The translations under genes and the position numbers were made by a program. This document shows, in pieces, positions 48,273 to 56,869 of a stretch of 64,000 nt of DNA. The stretch is from Ramlibacter rhizophilus (GTDB taxonomy: Bacteria > Pseudomonadota > Gammaproteobacteria > Burkholderiales > Burkholderiaceae_C). The notes under the pieces were generated by a model, which saw nothing but the letters and a program-made list of their open reading frames with translations, searched no databases and was not told where the DNA came from. Position 1 is the stretch's first letter. Each line of letters begins with the position of its first letter. The stretch is from the NCBI RefSeq assembly GCF_004681965.1, contig NZ_SMLL01000003.1:124001-188000 (forward strand), written 5' to 3'.

Positions 48273-49669
48273 GTGGGCACGGCCTCCTTGGTGTCGGGCT
48301 GCGCGCCGGCCAAGGGCCGGTTGGGAAGCGTCTCGGGGCCGGGCAGGGACGGGGCGGGGCCCTTGCGGATCATGCGCCACACGTACCAGATGCCCACGCC
48401 GAAGACGACGAAGTAGACCAGGACGAACAGCGACAGCGACACCATCACCTGCGCCGCGGATATCGGCGAGACCGCATCGGCCGTGCGCAGGATGCCGGTG
48501 GCGATCCACGGCTGGCGGCCGATCTCGGTGACCATCCAGCCGGCCAGCAGGGCGACGAAGCCGAGCGGCCAGCACCGCCGCAGCACCTGCAGGAAGCCGC
48601 GACTCGATTCGAGCTTGCCGCGCCACATCAGCCAGCACCCCCACCAGCCGAGGCCGATCATGAGAAAGCCCAGGCCGACCATCAGCCGGAAGCTGAAGAA
48701 CACCGGTGCCACCGGCGGCCGGTCCTCCGGCGCGAAGTCGCGCAGGCCCTTGAAGAGGCCGTTCCATTCGTGCGTGAGGATGAAGCTGCCCAGCTTGGGG
48801 ATGGCGATTTCGGCCACATTGCGCTCGGCCTCCTCGTCCGGCCAGGCGAAGAGCACCAGGCCCGCGGGGTGCGAGCCGTCCCAGTGGGCCTCGATGGCGG
48901 CGATCTTGGCCGGCTGATACTTGAGCGTATTGAGGCCGTGCAGGTCACCGACCACGGCCTGCAGGGGCGCGAGCACGGCCAGCATGCCCAGGCCCATGCG
49001 CAGCATGGTCATGGCTTCCTCGCGGAACTTGCCGAGCAGCAGGTAGCGCGCGCCCGCGGCCACCACCACCAGCGAGGTGGTGAGGTAGGTGGCGATCATC
49101 ATGTGCGTGAAGCGGTACGGAAAGCTCGGGTTGAAGATGATCTGCAGCCAGTCGACCGGGTAGGTGATGCCGTCGCGCAGCTCGTAGCCCGCGGGCGTGT
49201 GCATCCAGCTGTTGGCCGAGAGGATCCAGAAGCCCGACAGCGCCGTGCCCAGCGCCACGACGATGCAGGCGAGGGTGTGCAGCCAGGCGGGAAATCGGTT
49301 CCACCCGAACAGCATCACGCCCAGGAAACTCGCCTCCAGGAAGAAGGCGGTGAGCACCTCGTAGCTGAAAAGCGGCCCCAGCGTGTTGCCGAAGACCTGG
49401 GCGAAGCGGCTCCAGTTGGTGCCGATCTGGTACTCCATGACGATGCCGGAGACCACCCCCATGGCGAAGGACACCGCGAACACCTTGGTCCAGAAGCGCG
49501 CCAGCGTGTGCAGGTGCTGGCGGCCTGTTCTCAGCCACATGACCTCCAGCGTGGCGATGAACGCCGACAGCCCGATGGTGAAGGCTGGAAAGATGATGTG
49601 GAAAGCGACCGTGAAGGCGAACTGGATGCGCGAGAGCAGTACCGCGTCCATGCCGAAGACAGTTTCCAT
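48269..49669 (-). CDS. cydA: Cytochrome bd ubiquinol oxidase subunit I (short Q-loop, CioA-like)
   Basis: The 466-aa subunit has the N-terminal FTVAFHIIFPAFTIG with the haem b595-ligand His, the quinol-site segment before SFRLMVGLGFLMIG, and GRQPWIATGILRTADAVS. At 466 residues it is shorter than Escherichia coli CydA (522 aa), and the region between helices 6 and 7 is short, as in the cyanide-insensitive CioA group. That classification is inferred from length. It is transcribed with cydB; no cydDC assembly genes are in the window. Confidence 0.93.
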   Translation of the reverse strand: METVFGMDAVLLSRIQFAFTVAFHIIFPAFTIGLSAFIATLEVMWLRTGRQHLHTLARFWTKVFAVSFAMGVVSGIVMEYQIGTNWSRFAQVFGNTLGPLFSYEVLTAFFLEASFLGVMLFGWNRFPAWLHTLACIVVALGTALSGFWILSANSWMHTPAGYELRDGITYPVDWLQIIFNPSFPYRFTHMMIATYLTTSLVVVAAGARYLLLGKFREEAMTMLRMGLGMLAVLAPLQAVVGDLHGLNTLKYQPAKIAAIEAHWDGSHPAGLVLFAWPDEEAERNVAEIAIPKLGSFILTHEWNGLFKGLRDFAPEDRPPVAPVFFSFRLMVGLGFLMIGLGWWGCWLMWRGKLESSRGFLQVLRRCWPLGFVALLAGWMVTEIGRQPWIATGILRTADAVSPISAAQVMVSLSLFVLVYFVVFGVGIWYVWRMIRKGPAPSLPGPETLPNRPLAGAQPDTKEAVPT

Positions 49670-49814
49670 GGCTTCTCACCGGAAGAGGCCGCGCCGGGGA
49701 TGCGGCACTGCGGTCCTGGTGTCCGAAGGACACCAACGCAGTGTAGGCAGCCCGACCCGGACCATGGCGCGCCCGCGCCTGCGAATTGGCAACGATTCTT
49801 GTCCGCCCAGGCGG

Positions 49815-51605
49815 CTAGATGACCTCGGGAATGCGGTCGAGCTGGTGCGCGCCGGGCGTGCGGGCGATGTCGCCCATCAGGCTGCTGTCGCCGCCGACCT
49901 GCGCATTCAAGTAGCGCACGGGCCGGCGCGTGCGGGGCGACATGGTGCCCAGCAGCTGCTGCAGCTCCTCGACCAGCATCACGCCCGGGGCGGGGTGCTC
50001 GTGCAGCAGCACTGCGGCCACGTGGAACTGCAGCAGCGGGTCGTCCGGATGCTCGGGGTCCTGCATGAGGCCGGAGGCGATCAGCCGCGAGGCGAACTCG
50101 CTCACCGGCCCGCGCGCCTCCACGCCTTCGAGCAGCACGGCGAAGCTGCCATCCCCCACGCGCGCGAGCGCGTCCACGTCCTGAACCAGGGCCTGGATCT
50201 TGATCACGGCGCGCAGCAGGCCTTCCTCGGCTGCTTCGGCGCCCCGCGCCGATTCGACGGCTGCGTGATTGGCCACCGAAACCACCATGAGCGCAGCGGC
50301 ATCGCCGCGCTGCGCATGCCGCGCCAGCACGCGGCGAAGGCGCACGCGGAAGGGGTTGAGCTTGGGCAGGCCGGTGAGCGCGTCGTGGCTCGCGAGCGCC
50401 TGCTGGCGCAGCTGCGTGCTGCGCCGCTCCCGCAGCCGGATGCGAAGCGCGATGCGCAGCACGGGGAGCGACCACGCGACCGCGCCGAGCACCGCGGCTT
50501 CGGAGGCCCAGGGCCAGTGCACCAGGCCGAGCAGGCTCGCCAGCTCCAGCGGCACGACCAGCAGCAGCGGCAGGACGGCCAGCGCCATCCAGCGGCCCAC
50601 CGGATCGCCCCGGCGCCAGCTCAGGAGCGCCGCGACCATGGCAGCCGCGGTTGCGGCGAAAAGATAGACGCCCAGCAGCAGCACGCCATGGCGTCGCTCG
50701 ACCAGGAAGGCAAAGGTGCAGGCCGCCGCCACCCCGGCCCAGGCCAGCGCGCGCAGCATGGCCGAGAGCGTGCGACCGCGCGCAGTCGCCCGCGTGAGCT
50801 GGCGCATGACCACCAGGCCAAGCGCTCCGGCCAGCAGGGCGAGGCAGCCGGGGGCGAGATCGGCCCAGGGCGTCCATTCGCCCCAGAGCAGGTCTCCCGC
50901 AAGCCCGGTGATGCTCGCCGCAGCCAGCAGGCAGGCCGAACCGTAGGCGGCGAACTGCGCGTGACTGCGGTCGCGCAGCACGCAGGCCTGCCACACCGCT
51001 GCTGCCACCACCAGCCCCAGGGCGCCGAAGCCCAGGCCCAGGAGCAGGTAGGCCAGGCGGCTGCGCCGTTCATGCGTGTCGGCAGGCAGCAGGCGCACCG
51101 GCGCCGCGAGGCGCATGCCGTGCTCCACGCGCAGCCACAGCAGGCTCGGCCCGTCCGCGGGCAGGGACAGGGTCATGCCGGGATGCCGCCCGGCCTGCGG
51201 CCAGGCGGAGCGGGGCACCCGGTCACCTGCGCTGGCCGTGCGCCAGCGGCCCTGCTCGTCCTTCCAGTGGAAGCTCACGCGGTCGAGCGTGGGCGAGGGC
51301 AGTTCCACACGCCACAGCGCAGGCGAGGATGGCTCGCGGCGCAGGGACAGGGCCAGCCAGGCGGCCGAGCCTTCGTCGGCACTGTGGGCCCTGGGGAGCT
51401 GGCCCGATGCCACCTCGACCACGCCGAGCGCGGCGGGTGCATGGCGCCAGGCCCGCCGGGTGTCGACCTCCACCGGCGCATCCGTCGGGACCAGCGTGAC
51501 CGGCAGCACAGGCGCGAATTCCGCCGCACGCGCGCCGCCGGCCGCCCAGGCGAACAGCCAGGCCGCGAGCAACCCCCACACGCGCCAAGCGCCCCTGCCG
51601 CTCAT
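49815..51605 (-). CDS. 7TMR-DISM membrane sensor with degenerate GGDEF domain
   Basis: The protein (about 596 aa from ATG 51605; in-frame ATG 51647 is an alternative) has a signal peptide (MSGRGAWRVWGLLAAWLFAW), a periplasmic sensory domain of the 7TMR-DISM extracellular type (about residues 30-180), seven membrane helices (about 190-400), and a cytoplasmic domain starting DALTGLPKLNPF that resembles a diguanylate cyclase. The signature loop is VGDGSFAVLL instead of GGDEF, so cyclase activity is doubtful. It may instead sense or regulate c-di-GMP partners nearby. Confidence 0.85.
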   Translation of the reverse strand: MSGRGAWRVWGLLAAWLFAWAAGGARAAEFAPVLPVTLVPTDAPVEVDTRRAWRHAPAALGVVEVASGQLPRAHSADEGSAAWLALSLRREPSSPALWRVELPSPTLDRVSFHWKDEQGRWRTASAGDRVPRSAWPQAGRHPGMTLSLPADGPSLLWLRVEHGMRLAAPVRLLPADTHERRSRLAYLLLGLGFGALGLVVAAAVWQACVLRDRSHAQFAAYGSACLLAAASITGLAGDLLWGEWTPWADLAPGCLALLAGALGLVVMRQLTRATARGRTLSAMLRALAWAGVAAACTFAFLVERRHGVLLLGVYLFAATAAAMVAALLSWRRGDPVGRWMALAVLPLLLVVPLELASLLGLVHWPWASEAAVLGAVAWSLPVLRIALRIRLRERRSTQLRQQALASHDALTGLPKLNPFRVRLRRVLARHAQRGDAAALMVVSVANHAAVESARGAEAAEEGLLRAVIKIQALVQDVDALARVGDGSFAVLLEGVEARGPVSEFASRLIASGLMQDPEHPDDPLLQFHVAAVLLHEHPAPGVMLVEELQQLLGTMSPRTRRPVRYLNAQVGGDSSLMGDIARTPGAHQLDRIPEVI

Positions 51606-51772
51606 GCGCGGCGCACCGGTCCGGTCATCGACATGCTTCTCCCTCATCACCCTGCTTGTTCTCGGAGCCCTGCGCACAACTGATGAGTTGTACTTGAGAA
51701 ACGACCCTGCAACAACCTGCGCTCGCCAGAATGTGTGCGGCAGAGGACGCGAGAAGCGGAAAAAAAGGCTGC

Positions 51773-51778
51773 TATACT
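51773..51778 (+). promoter_or_regulatory. -10 box (TATACT) of tRNA-Arg
   Basis: TATACT lies 10 bases before the mature tRNA, in an A-rich stretch, and is a near-consensus sigma-70 -10 element. No clear -35 match lies 17 bases upstream. Confidence 0.6.
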
Positions 51779-51788
51779 TGCGGGCTCA

Positions 51789-51865
51789 GCGGCTGTAGCT
51801 CAGTTGGATAGAGTACTTGGCTACGAACCAAGGGGTCGTGGGTTCGAATCCTGCCAGCCGCGCCA
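51789..51865 (+). tRNA. tRNA-Arg (ACG anticodon)
   Basis: The 77-nt cloverleaf has acceptor stem GCGGCTG/CAGCCGC, D stem GCTC/GAGT, anticodon stem CTTGG/CCAAG with loop CTACGAA (ACG anticodon, read as ICG after A34 deamination), T arm with TTCGAAT, discriminator G and encoded CCA. It reads CGN arginine codons, which dominate in this high-GC genome. Confidence 0.97.
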
Positions 51866-51870
51866 CTCAC

Positions 51871-51909
51871 ATGCCCCGGAAACCGAAAGGTCTCCGGGGC
51901 ATTTTCTTT
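51871..51909 (+). terminator. Intrinsic terminator after tRNA-Arg
   Basis: ATGCCCCGGA..ACC pairs with GGT..TCCGGGGCAT around a GAAA tetraloop, followed by TTTCTTT. It starts 5 bases after the tRNA. Confidence 0.92.
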
Positions 51910-52048
51910 GCGGTCGAGCCTTGCTTCAAGCCAAAGGCACAGCTACGTCCGGTCACGGCGCTTAGCCCATGTCACCCACAGCCGGCCCCGGCGGTGCGCA
52001 CACTAGGTCCATACCAACCTCGTCCTCAACTTTTCCAAGGAGAAACGT

Positions 52049-52291
52049 ATGCGAAGCGAATCGACCAAGCGGATTGCCGCCGTGCTGGGCCTGGCCCTGG
52101 GTGCCGCCGTGATGAGTGGCTGCGCCAACTGGCGTGACGAAGGCCGCATGGGTGCCGGCCCGATGATGAAGGAAGACCCGACCAAGGCCCCGCCTCGGGG
52201 TGCCTATGGACCCGGCACGGTGATGCCCAGCGGCACGCAGGGACCGAGCGGCACGGGTGCCGGCGCGGGCACTGGGACCGGGACGCGCTGA
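52049..52291 (+). CDS. Small lipoprotein (80 aa)
   Basis: AAGGAG lies seven bases before ATG 52049. A basic-hydrophobic leader ends in the lipobox VMSGC with Cys25; the mature part is short, charged, and ends in a Gly/Thr-rich tail. It has no domain that I recognise and is expected to be attached to the membrane. Confidence 0.75.
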   Translation: MRSESTKRIAAVLGLALGAAVMSGCANWRDEGRMGAGPMMKEDPTKAPPRGAYGPGTVMPSGTQGPSGTGAGAGTGTGTR

Positions 52292-52337
52292 CCTGCTCGA
52301 TGGCGCCTTTCGTTTTCCGGACGTGGGCGCCTTCCTT

Positions 52338-52769
52338 TCAGCCGTTTCGTTCCGTACGCGTGGATGATTCGGCGGCGCCTTCGCCCTTGAGGTAGCACTG
52401 GCGCACGCAGTAGTCCACCAGCGAGTCGATCTCGGTGGACTTGTCGAACACCGCATCGACACCCAGTTGTGCGCAGCGCTTGCGCACGCTCGGATTCACA
52501 TAGTTGCTGAACACCACCACCTTCTGTCCGCTGCGGCGGGTATCGAGCTTCTGCACGAGGTGCATGCCGCTGCCTTGCTGCAGGAAGAGATCCACGATCA
52601 GCAGATCCCAGGCATCGCGGTTCGCCTCCACCCAGGCCAGGGCTTCGTCTTCCGTGCCGCTGGTGCCGATCACGCGCACGCAGGTCAGCTCCTCCAGTGT
52701 TCCCACCAGGTTCTCGCGGATCGTCAAGTTGTCCTCGACGACAAAAGCATGAAGCTCGGCGGCTGCCAT
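52338..52769 (-). CDS. Single-domain response regulator (receiver only)
   Basis: The 143-aa protein (ATG 52769) is a stand-alone receiver: FVVEDNLTIRENL, phospho-acceptor Asp60 in LLIVDLFLQQGSGM, VVVFSNYVN and VFDKSTEIDSL with the conserved Lys. It has no output domain and so probably acts by protein contact, as in chemotaxis or phosphorelay shuttles. A histidine-phosphotransfer-like gene lies 2.6 kb away on the same strand, with the GGDEF-EAL gene in between. In-frame ATG 52811 would add a Pro-rich extension. Confidence 0.88.
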   Translation of the reverse strand: MAAAELHAFVVEDNLTIRENLVGTLEELTCVRVIGTSGTEDEALAWVEANRDAWDLLIVDLFLQQGSGMHLVQKLDTRRSGQKVVVFSNYVNPSVRKRCAQLGVDAVFDKSTEIDSLVDYCVRQCYLKGEGAAESSTRTERNG

Positions 52770-52947
52770 TCGCTCGGGTGGGGTAAAAGAGGGGGTCGGG
52801 GAGGGAAGCAAGTCGTTACCACTCTAGCCGGGGTGTTGCTGAGCCCGTACGGACGCGGTCGCGAATGACTGTAGGACGCTGCCGACCCACCTGTGTGCCC
52901 CGCGCGGGCTAACATCGTCGGGCAGGCGTGGAACGCCCACCTTCTTC

Positions 52948-55428
52948 GTGCCAGAACCTTTCACCTCTTCCCACCGGCTGCAGCCGGGTGACTCCCTGGT
53001 TGACCTGCTCGAACAGGCGACCCGCGCCGGCCTGTGGGTCCTGGTGCCGCACACGGGTGAGCTGCGCTGGTCGCAGCGCCTGGCCGAGCTGCTCGAAGCG
53101 CCCGAGGGCTACACACCGCCGGCTCACCTCGCCTTCGAGTTCCTCGCGCCGGAATGGCGCGAGCCGGTGGAGTTCCTGGCCCGCCGCTGCGCGCAGTCCG
53201 GCGAGCCGTTCGACCTGGAAGCGCAGGTGGTCACCTATGCGCGCCGCCGCGCCTGGGTGCGCCTGCTCGGACACGCCGTGCGTGAGGACGGCGGCGCCGT
53301 CCTTCGCGTGGAAGGTGCCGTCCAGGACCTGCTGCCCCGCGCCGCCCCCGGCCGCCGGCTGCTGCGCGACGCCGCCGCGTGGGGCACGGGCGCCGAGCCG
53401 GGCGACCCCTTCGCCACCGTGGACCGCGAGGGGCGCTTCACCTACCTGAACGAGGCCGCCCAGCGCCTGCTCGCGCAGGACAGTTCGCGCCTGCTGGGCC
53501 GCAGCCTCTGGGGCGTGTTCCAGAAGACGGCACGCCTGCGGGTCGAGGAACGGGTGCGCGCGGCGCTGGACAGCGGCAAGCCGCTGGAGCTGGAAGAACT
53601 GGACGCCCGGCAGATGGACTGGCTCGAGCTGCGCGGCCAGCCCTTCTCGGGCGGGCTGGCGGTGAGCCTGCGGGACGTGACCAGCCGGCGCAAGTCCCAG
53701 GAGCAGCTGCGCCTCCTGGAGGGCAGCATCGCGCGCCTGAACGACCTGGTCATCATCACCGAGGCCGGTCCCTTCAACGAGCCCGGACCGCGCATCGTCT
53801 TCGTGAACGACGCATTCGAGTCGCGCACCGGCTACGGCCGCGACGAGGTCCTGGGCCGCTCGCCGCGCTTCCTGCAGGGGCCGCAGTCGCAGCGCGACCG
53901 GCTGGACCTGGTGCGCTCGGCGCTGGAGGAGTGGCGGCCGGTGCGGGTGGACCTGATCAACTACCGCAAGGACGGCGAACCCTTCTGGGTGGACCTGGAC
54001 ATCTCGCCCGTGTGGGACAAGAGCCGCAAGCTCACGCACTGGGTGGCGGTGGGCCGCGACGTGACCGAGCGCAAGGCCAACGAGGAGAAGATCCAGTACC
54101 TGGCCTTCTACGACGCGCTCACCCGCCTTCCCAACCGGCAGTTGCTGCTGGACCGGCTGAACGCGCTGCTGGCCCGGCGCGAGCCGCTGGGCGAAGGCGC
54201 GCTGATGTTCATCGACCTGGACAACTTCAAGGTGCTCAACGACACCCTGGGGCACCAGAAGGGCGACCTGCTGCTGCAGCAGGTGGCCGACCGGCTGCGC
54301 ACCTGTGTCGATGAGCAGGACACCGTGGCGCGCCTGGGCGGCGACGAGTTCGTGGTCCTGCTGCCTCCCCGCGGTCGCGCAGCGGGCGCCACGGCTGCGG
54401 CGGCCCGCACGGTGGCCGACCGTGTCCTCGAAGCCCTGGGCGAGCCGCACGTGCTGCCGGGCTACCTGCACCACAGCACCTGCAGCATCGGCGTGACGGT
54501 CTTCGGGGAAGCGCCCTGGAGCGTGAGCGAGCTGCTCAAGCAGGCGGACCTGGCCATGTACCAGGCCAAGCGGGCCGGCCGCAACACGGTGTGCTTCTTC
54601 GATCCGCAGATGCAGGCCGTGGCCAGCGCCAGTGCAGCGCTCGCGGCCGACCTGCGCCAGGCCTGGCGCGAGGGGCAGTTCCTGCTGGAGTACCAGCCCC
54701 AGGTCGATGCGCAGGGCCGCATGACCGGCGCCGAGGCGCTGCTGCGCTGGCTGCACCCCCAGCGCGGCCGCGTGCCGCCGGAACAGTTCATTCCCACGGC
54801 GGAGGAGACCACCCTCATCCTCGTCATCGGTCGCTGGGTGCTGGACCGCGCCTGCGAGCAGCTCGCCCGCTGGGCGCAGCGACCGGACCGCGCGCACCTG
54901 AGCATCTCCGTCAACGTGAGCGCCCGGCAGTTCCGGCACCCCGAGTTCGTTGACGAGGTCATGGAAGCCATCGCCCGCACCGGCGTTCCGCCGCGCAAGC
55001 TGAAGCTGGAACTCACCGAGTCGCTGCTGGCCGACGGCTTCGACATCACGGTCAAGAAGATGGGCAGCCTGCAGCGCATGGGCGTGGCCCTGTCGCTGGA
55101 CGATTTCGGGACCGGCTATTCCTCGCTCGCCTACCTGAAGCGGTTGCCGCTGGACCAGCTCAAGATCGATCGCGAGTTCGTCAAGGACCTGCTCACCGAC
55201 GAGAACGACGCCGCCATCGCGCGCACCATCATCGGCCTGGCGCAGAGCCTGAACCTGGAAGTGGTGGCCGAAGGGGTGGAGACGCCGGCGCAGCGTGAAT
55301 TCCTGGCCCGCCACGGCTGCGACGGTTTCCAGGGCTACCTGTATTGCCGCCCCGTGTCCATCGAGCAGCTCGAAGCCTTCATCGACGCGAACGCCGGCCT
55401 GCCGGTGGCGACCGCCACCGCCTCATAG
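52948..55428 (+). CDS. PAS-GGDEF-EAL cyclic-di-GMP signalling protein
   Basis: The 826-aa protein (GTG 52948) has three PAS-like domains (about residues 20-140, 150-265, 270-395), GGDEF from about 400 with an intact RLGGDEFVVLL, and EAL from about 575 with AEALLRWLHP, DDFGTGYSSLAYLKRLPLD and GVETPAQREFL. Both catalytic motifs look intact, so it can in principle make and degrade c-di-GMP, with PAS inputs deciding the balance. There are no membrane segments. Its last 6 bases overlap the convergent neighbour. Confidence 0.93.
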   Translation: MPEPFTSSHRLQPGDSLVDLLEQATRAGLWVLVPHTGELRWSQRLAELLEAPEGYTPPAHLAFEFLAPEWREPVEFLARRCAQSGEPFDLEAQVVTYARRRAWVRLLGHAVREDGGAVLRVEGAVQDLLPRAAPGRRLLRDAAAWGTGAEPGDPFATVDREGRFTYLNEAAQRLLAQDSSRLLGRSLWGVFQKTARLRVEERVRAALDSGKPLELEELDARQMDWLELRGQPFSGGLAVSLRDVTSRRKSQEQLRLLEGSIARLNDLVIITEAGPFNEPGPRIVFVNDAFESRTGYGRDEVLGRSPRFLQGPQSQRDRLDLVRSALEEWRPVRVDLINYRKDGEPFWVDLDISPVWDKSRKLTHWVAVGRDVTERKANEEKIQYLAFYDALTRLPNRQLLLDRLNALLARREPLGEGALMFIDLDNFKVLNDTLGHQKGDLLLQQVADRLRTCVDEQDTVARLGGDEFVVLLPPRGRAAGATAAAARTVADRVLEALGEPHVLPGYLHHSTCSIGVTVFGEAPWSVSELLKQADLAMYQAKRAGRNTVCFFDPQMQAVASASAALAADLRQAWREGQFLLEYQPQVDAQGRMTGAEALLRWLHPQRGRVPPEQFIPTAEETTLILVIGRWVLDRACEQLARWAQRPDRAHLSISVNVSARQFRHPEFVDEVMEAIARTGVPPRKLKLELTESLLADGFDITVKKMGSLQRMGVALSLDDFGTGYSSLAYLKRLPLDQLKIDREFVKDLLTDENDAAIARTIIGLAQSLNLEVVAEGVETPAQREFLARHGCDGFQGYLYCRPVSIEQLEAFIDANAGLPVATATAS

Positions 55429-56148
55429 CGGCGCGATCTGCAGCGGCGAGGTGGCGACCTTGCGCGGCAGGCGCATGACGATGCGGTCCTTCTCCTGGCG
55501 CAGCTGCACCGACTCGATGGCGGCCAGTGCCTGCACGTCGGCCCAGTCGAGCTGGCGGTACGCGGCCTCGAAGGGCATGGCCTCGCTGTCCGCCGCGGGC
55601 GTGAACTGCAGGGTGAGTACCACCGCGCCCCCGCTGATGTCGCCGCTGACCTTCACCTCGCCGGGGCCGCCGGCGCGGTCGGTCAGGTGGATGAGCGAGG
55701 CCAGCAGCAGGTGGCGCAGCAGCACGCGGGAGACGTCGAACTCGTTGGCCGGCAGTTCGGTCTGCAACTTGAAGCCGCGGAAGTTGAAGTTGCTGCGCAC
55801 CAGCGCCAGGCTCTCCTCCACGCCTTCGCGCAGGCCGACCACCTCATCCTCGGGCGGCTCGATCCAGCCGACCACCTTCAGGCAGTTGGCCACCGCTTCG
55901 CGGGCCAGGCGGTTGATCCGGGCCATGCTGTTCTGCAGCTCGGTCTGCGAGGGCACGCCGCGTTCGAGCTTGGCGCCCAGCACCTCGCTCATCATGGCGA
56001 CGGCCTGCAGGTTCACGACCATGTCGTGCTTGAGCGCCGGGCCGAGCCGGCGCAGGACGCCGTAGCGCGCGGCCTCCGAAGCGGCGCCCGGGCTCATGAC
56101 GCGGCCATCTGCCACGCCGGGGGAAGTCGCTTGGGTGAGTTCGGCCAT
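55423..56148 (-). CDS. Histidine-phosphotransfer/kinase-like protein without clear ATP site
   Basis: The 241-aa protein has a helical hairpin with KHDMVVNLQAVAMMSEVL, where His41 sits as in DHp/Hpt phosphorylation helices, then a C-terminal domain shaped like a degenerate histidine-kinase ATPase (TELPANEFDVSRVLLRHLLLAS in place of the N box, then strands) but lacking visible glycine boxes. This is the plan of ChpT-type phosphotransferases. It overlaps the GGDEF-EAL gene end by 6 bp. A role in passing phosphate to the nearby single receiver is my inference. Confidence 0.7.
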   Translation of the reverse strand: MAELTQATSPGVADGRVMSPGAASEAARYGVLRRLGPALKHDMVVNLQAVAMMSEVLGAKLERGVPSQTELQNSMARINRLAREAVANCLKVVGWIEPPEDEVVGLREGVEESLALVRSNFNFRGFKLQTELPANEFDVSRVLLRHLLLASLIHLTDRAGGPGEVKVSGDISGGAVVLTLQFTPAADSEAMPFEAAYRQLDWADVQALAAIESVQLRQEKDRIVMRLPRKVATSPLQIAPL

Positions 56149-56295
56149 TCGGCAGGGGCTCCGCGAGGTCGAGGTGAAGGGATGACGATTGTGTCGGTCA
56201 TACGGTCGTGCCTGCTGTCAGGCACGGCCCGGCTCCGCTGTAGGATGGGGCTGTCCCACGAACGCATTCGGGACGCGCGGGGCTATGCTCGTGCG

Positions 56296-56862
56296 ATGAG
56301 CAAGGCATTCACGCGCGAGACCGATGCGTCCGCGGACGAGGACGAGGACGTACCGTCCGCACCGCCGATTCCCGCCGGCTCGCGCAACTACATCACCCCC
56401 GCAGGCTACGCCCGCCTGCGGGGAGAGCTGCTGCAGCTGATGAACGAGGAGCGGCCGAAGGTGGTGGAGATCGTCCACTGGGCTGCGAGCAACGGCGATC
56501 GCTCCGAGAACGGCGACTACCTGTACGGCAAGAAGCGCCTGCGCGAGATCGACCGGCGCATCCGCTTCCTCACCAAGCGCCTGGAGCTGGCCGAGGTGAC
56601 CGACCCGAGCGTCCACCAGGGCAAGGACCAGGTGTTCTTCGGGGCCTGCGTGCGCTATGCGCAGGCGGACGGACAGGAGCGCGAGATCACCATCCTGGGC
56701 ATCGACGAGGCCGACAGCAGCCGCGGGCAGGTCAGCTGGATCGCGCCCATCGCGCGGGCCCTGCTGAAGTCGCGCGAAGGGGATGTGGTGCGGCTGCAGA
56801 CGCCGGCGGGCGTGCAGGAGATCGAGGTGCTCGCCGTCACCTACCCGGCGCCGCTGGCCTGA
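56296..56862 (+). CDS. greB: Transcription elongation factor GreB
   Basis: The 188-aa protein has the Gre coiled coil (YITPAGYARLRGEL, ERPKVVEIVHWAASNGDRSE with the acidic tip) and the C-terminal FKBP-like domain (VFFGACVRYAQADG). It stimulates cleavage of backtracked transcripts. The acidic N-terminal extension before YITPAGY (about 35 residues) is longer than in Escherichia coli. ATG 56296 is the natural start; its stop is 7 bp before the convergent spoT stop. Confidence 0.94.
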   Translation: MSKAFTRETDASADEDEDVPSAPPIPAGSRNYITPAGYARLRGELLQLMNEERPKVVEIVHWAASNGDRSENGDYLYGKKRLREIDRRIRFLTKRLELAEVTDPSVHQGKDQVFFGACVRYAQADGQEREITILGIDEADSSRGQVSWIAPIARALLKSREGDVVRLQTPAGVQEIEVLAVTYPAPLA

Positions 56863-56869
56863 GCGGCCC

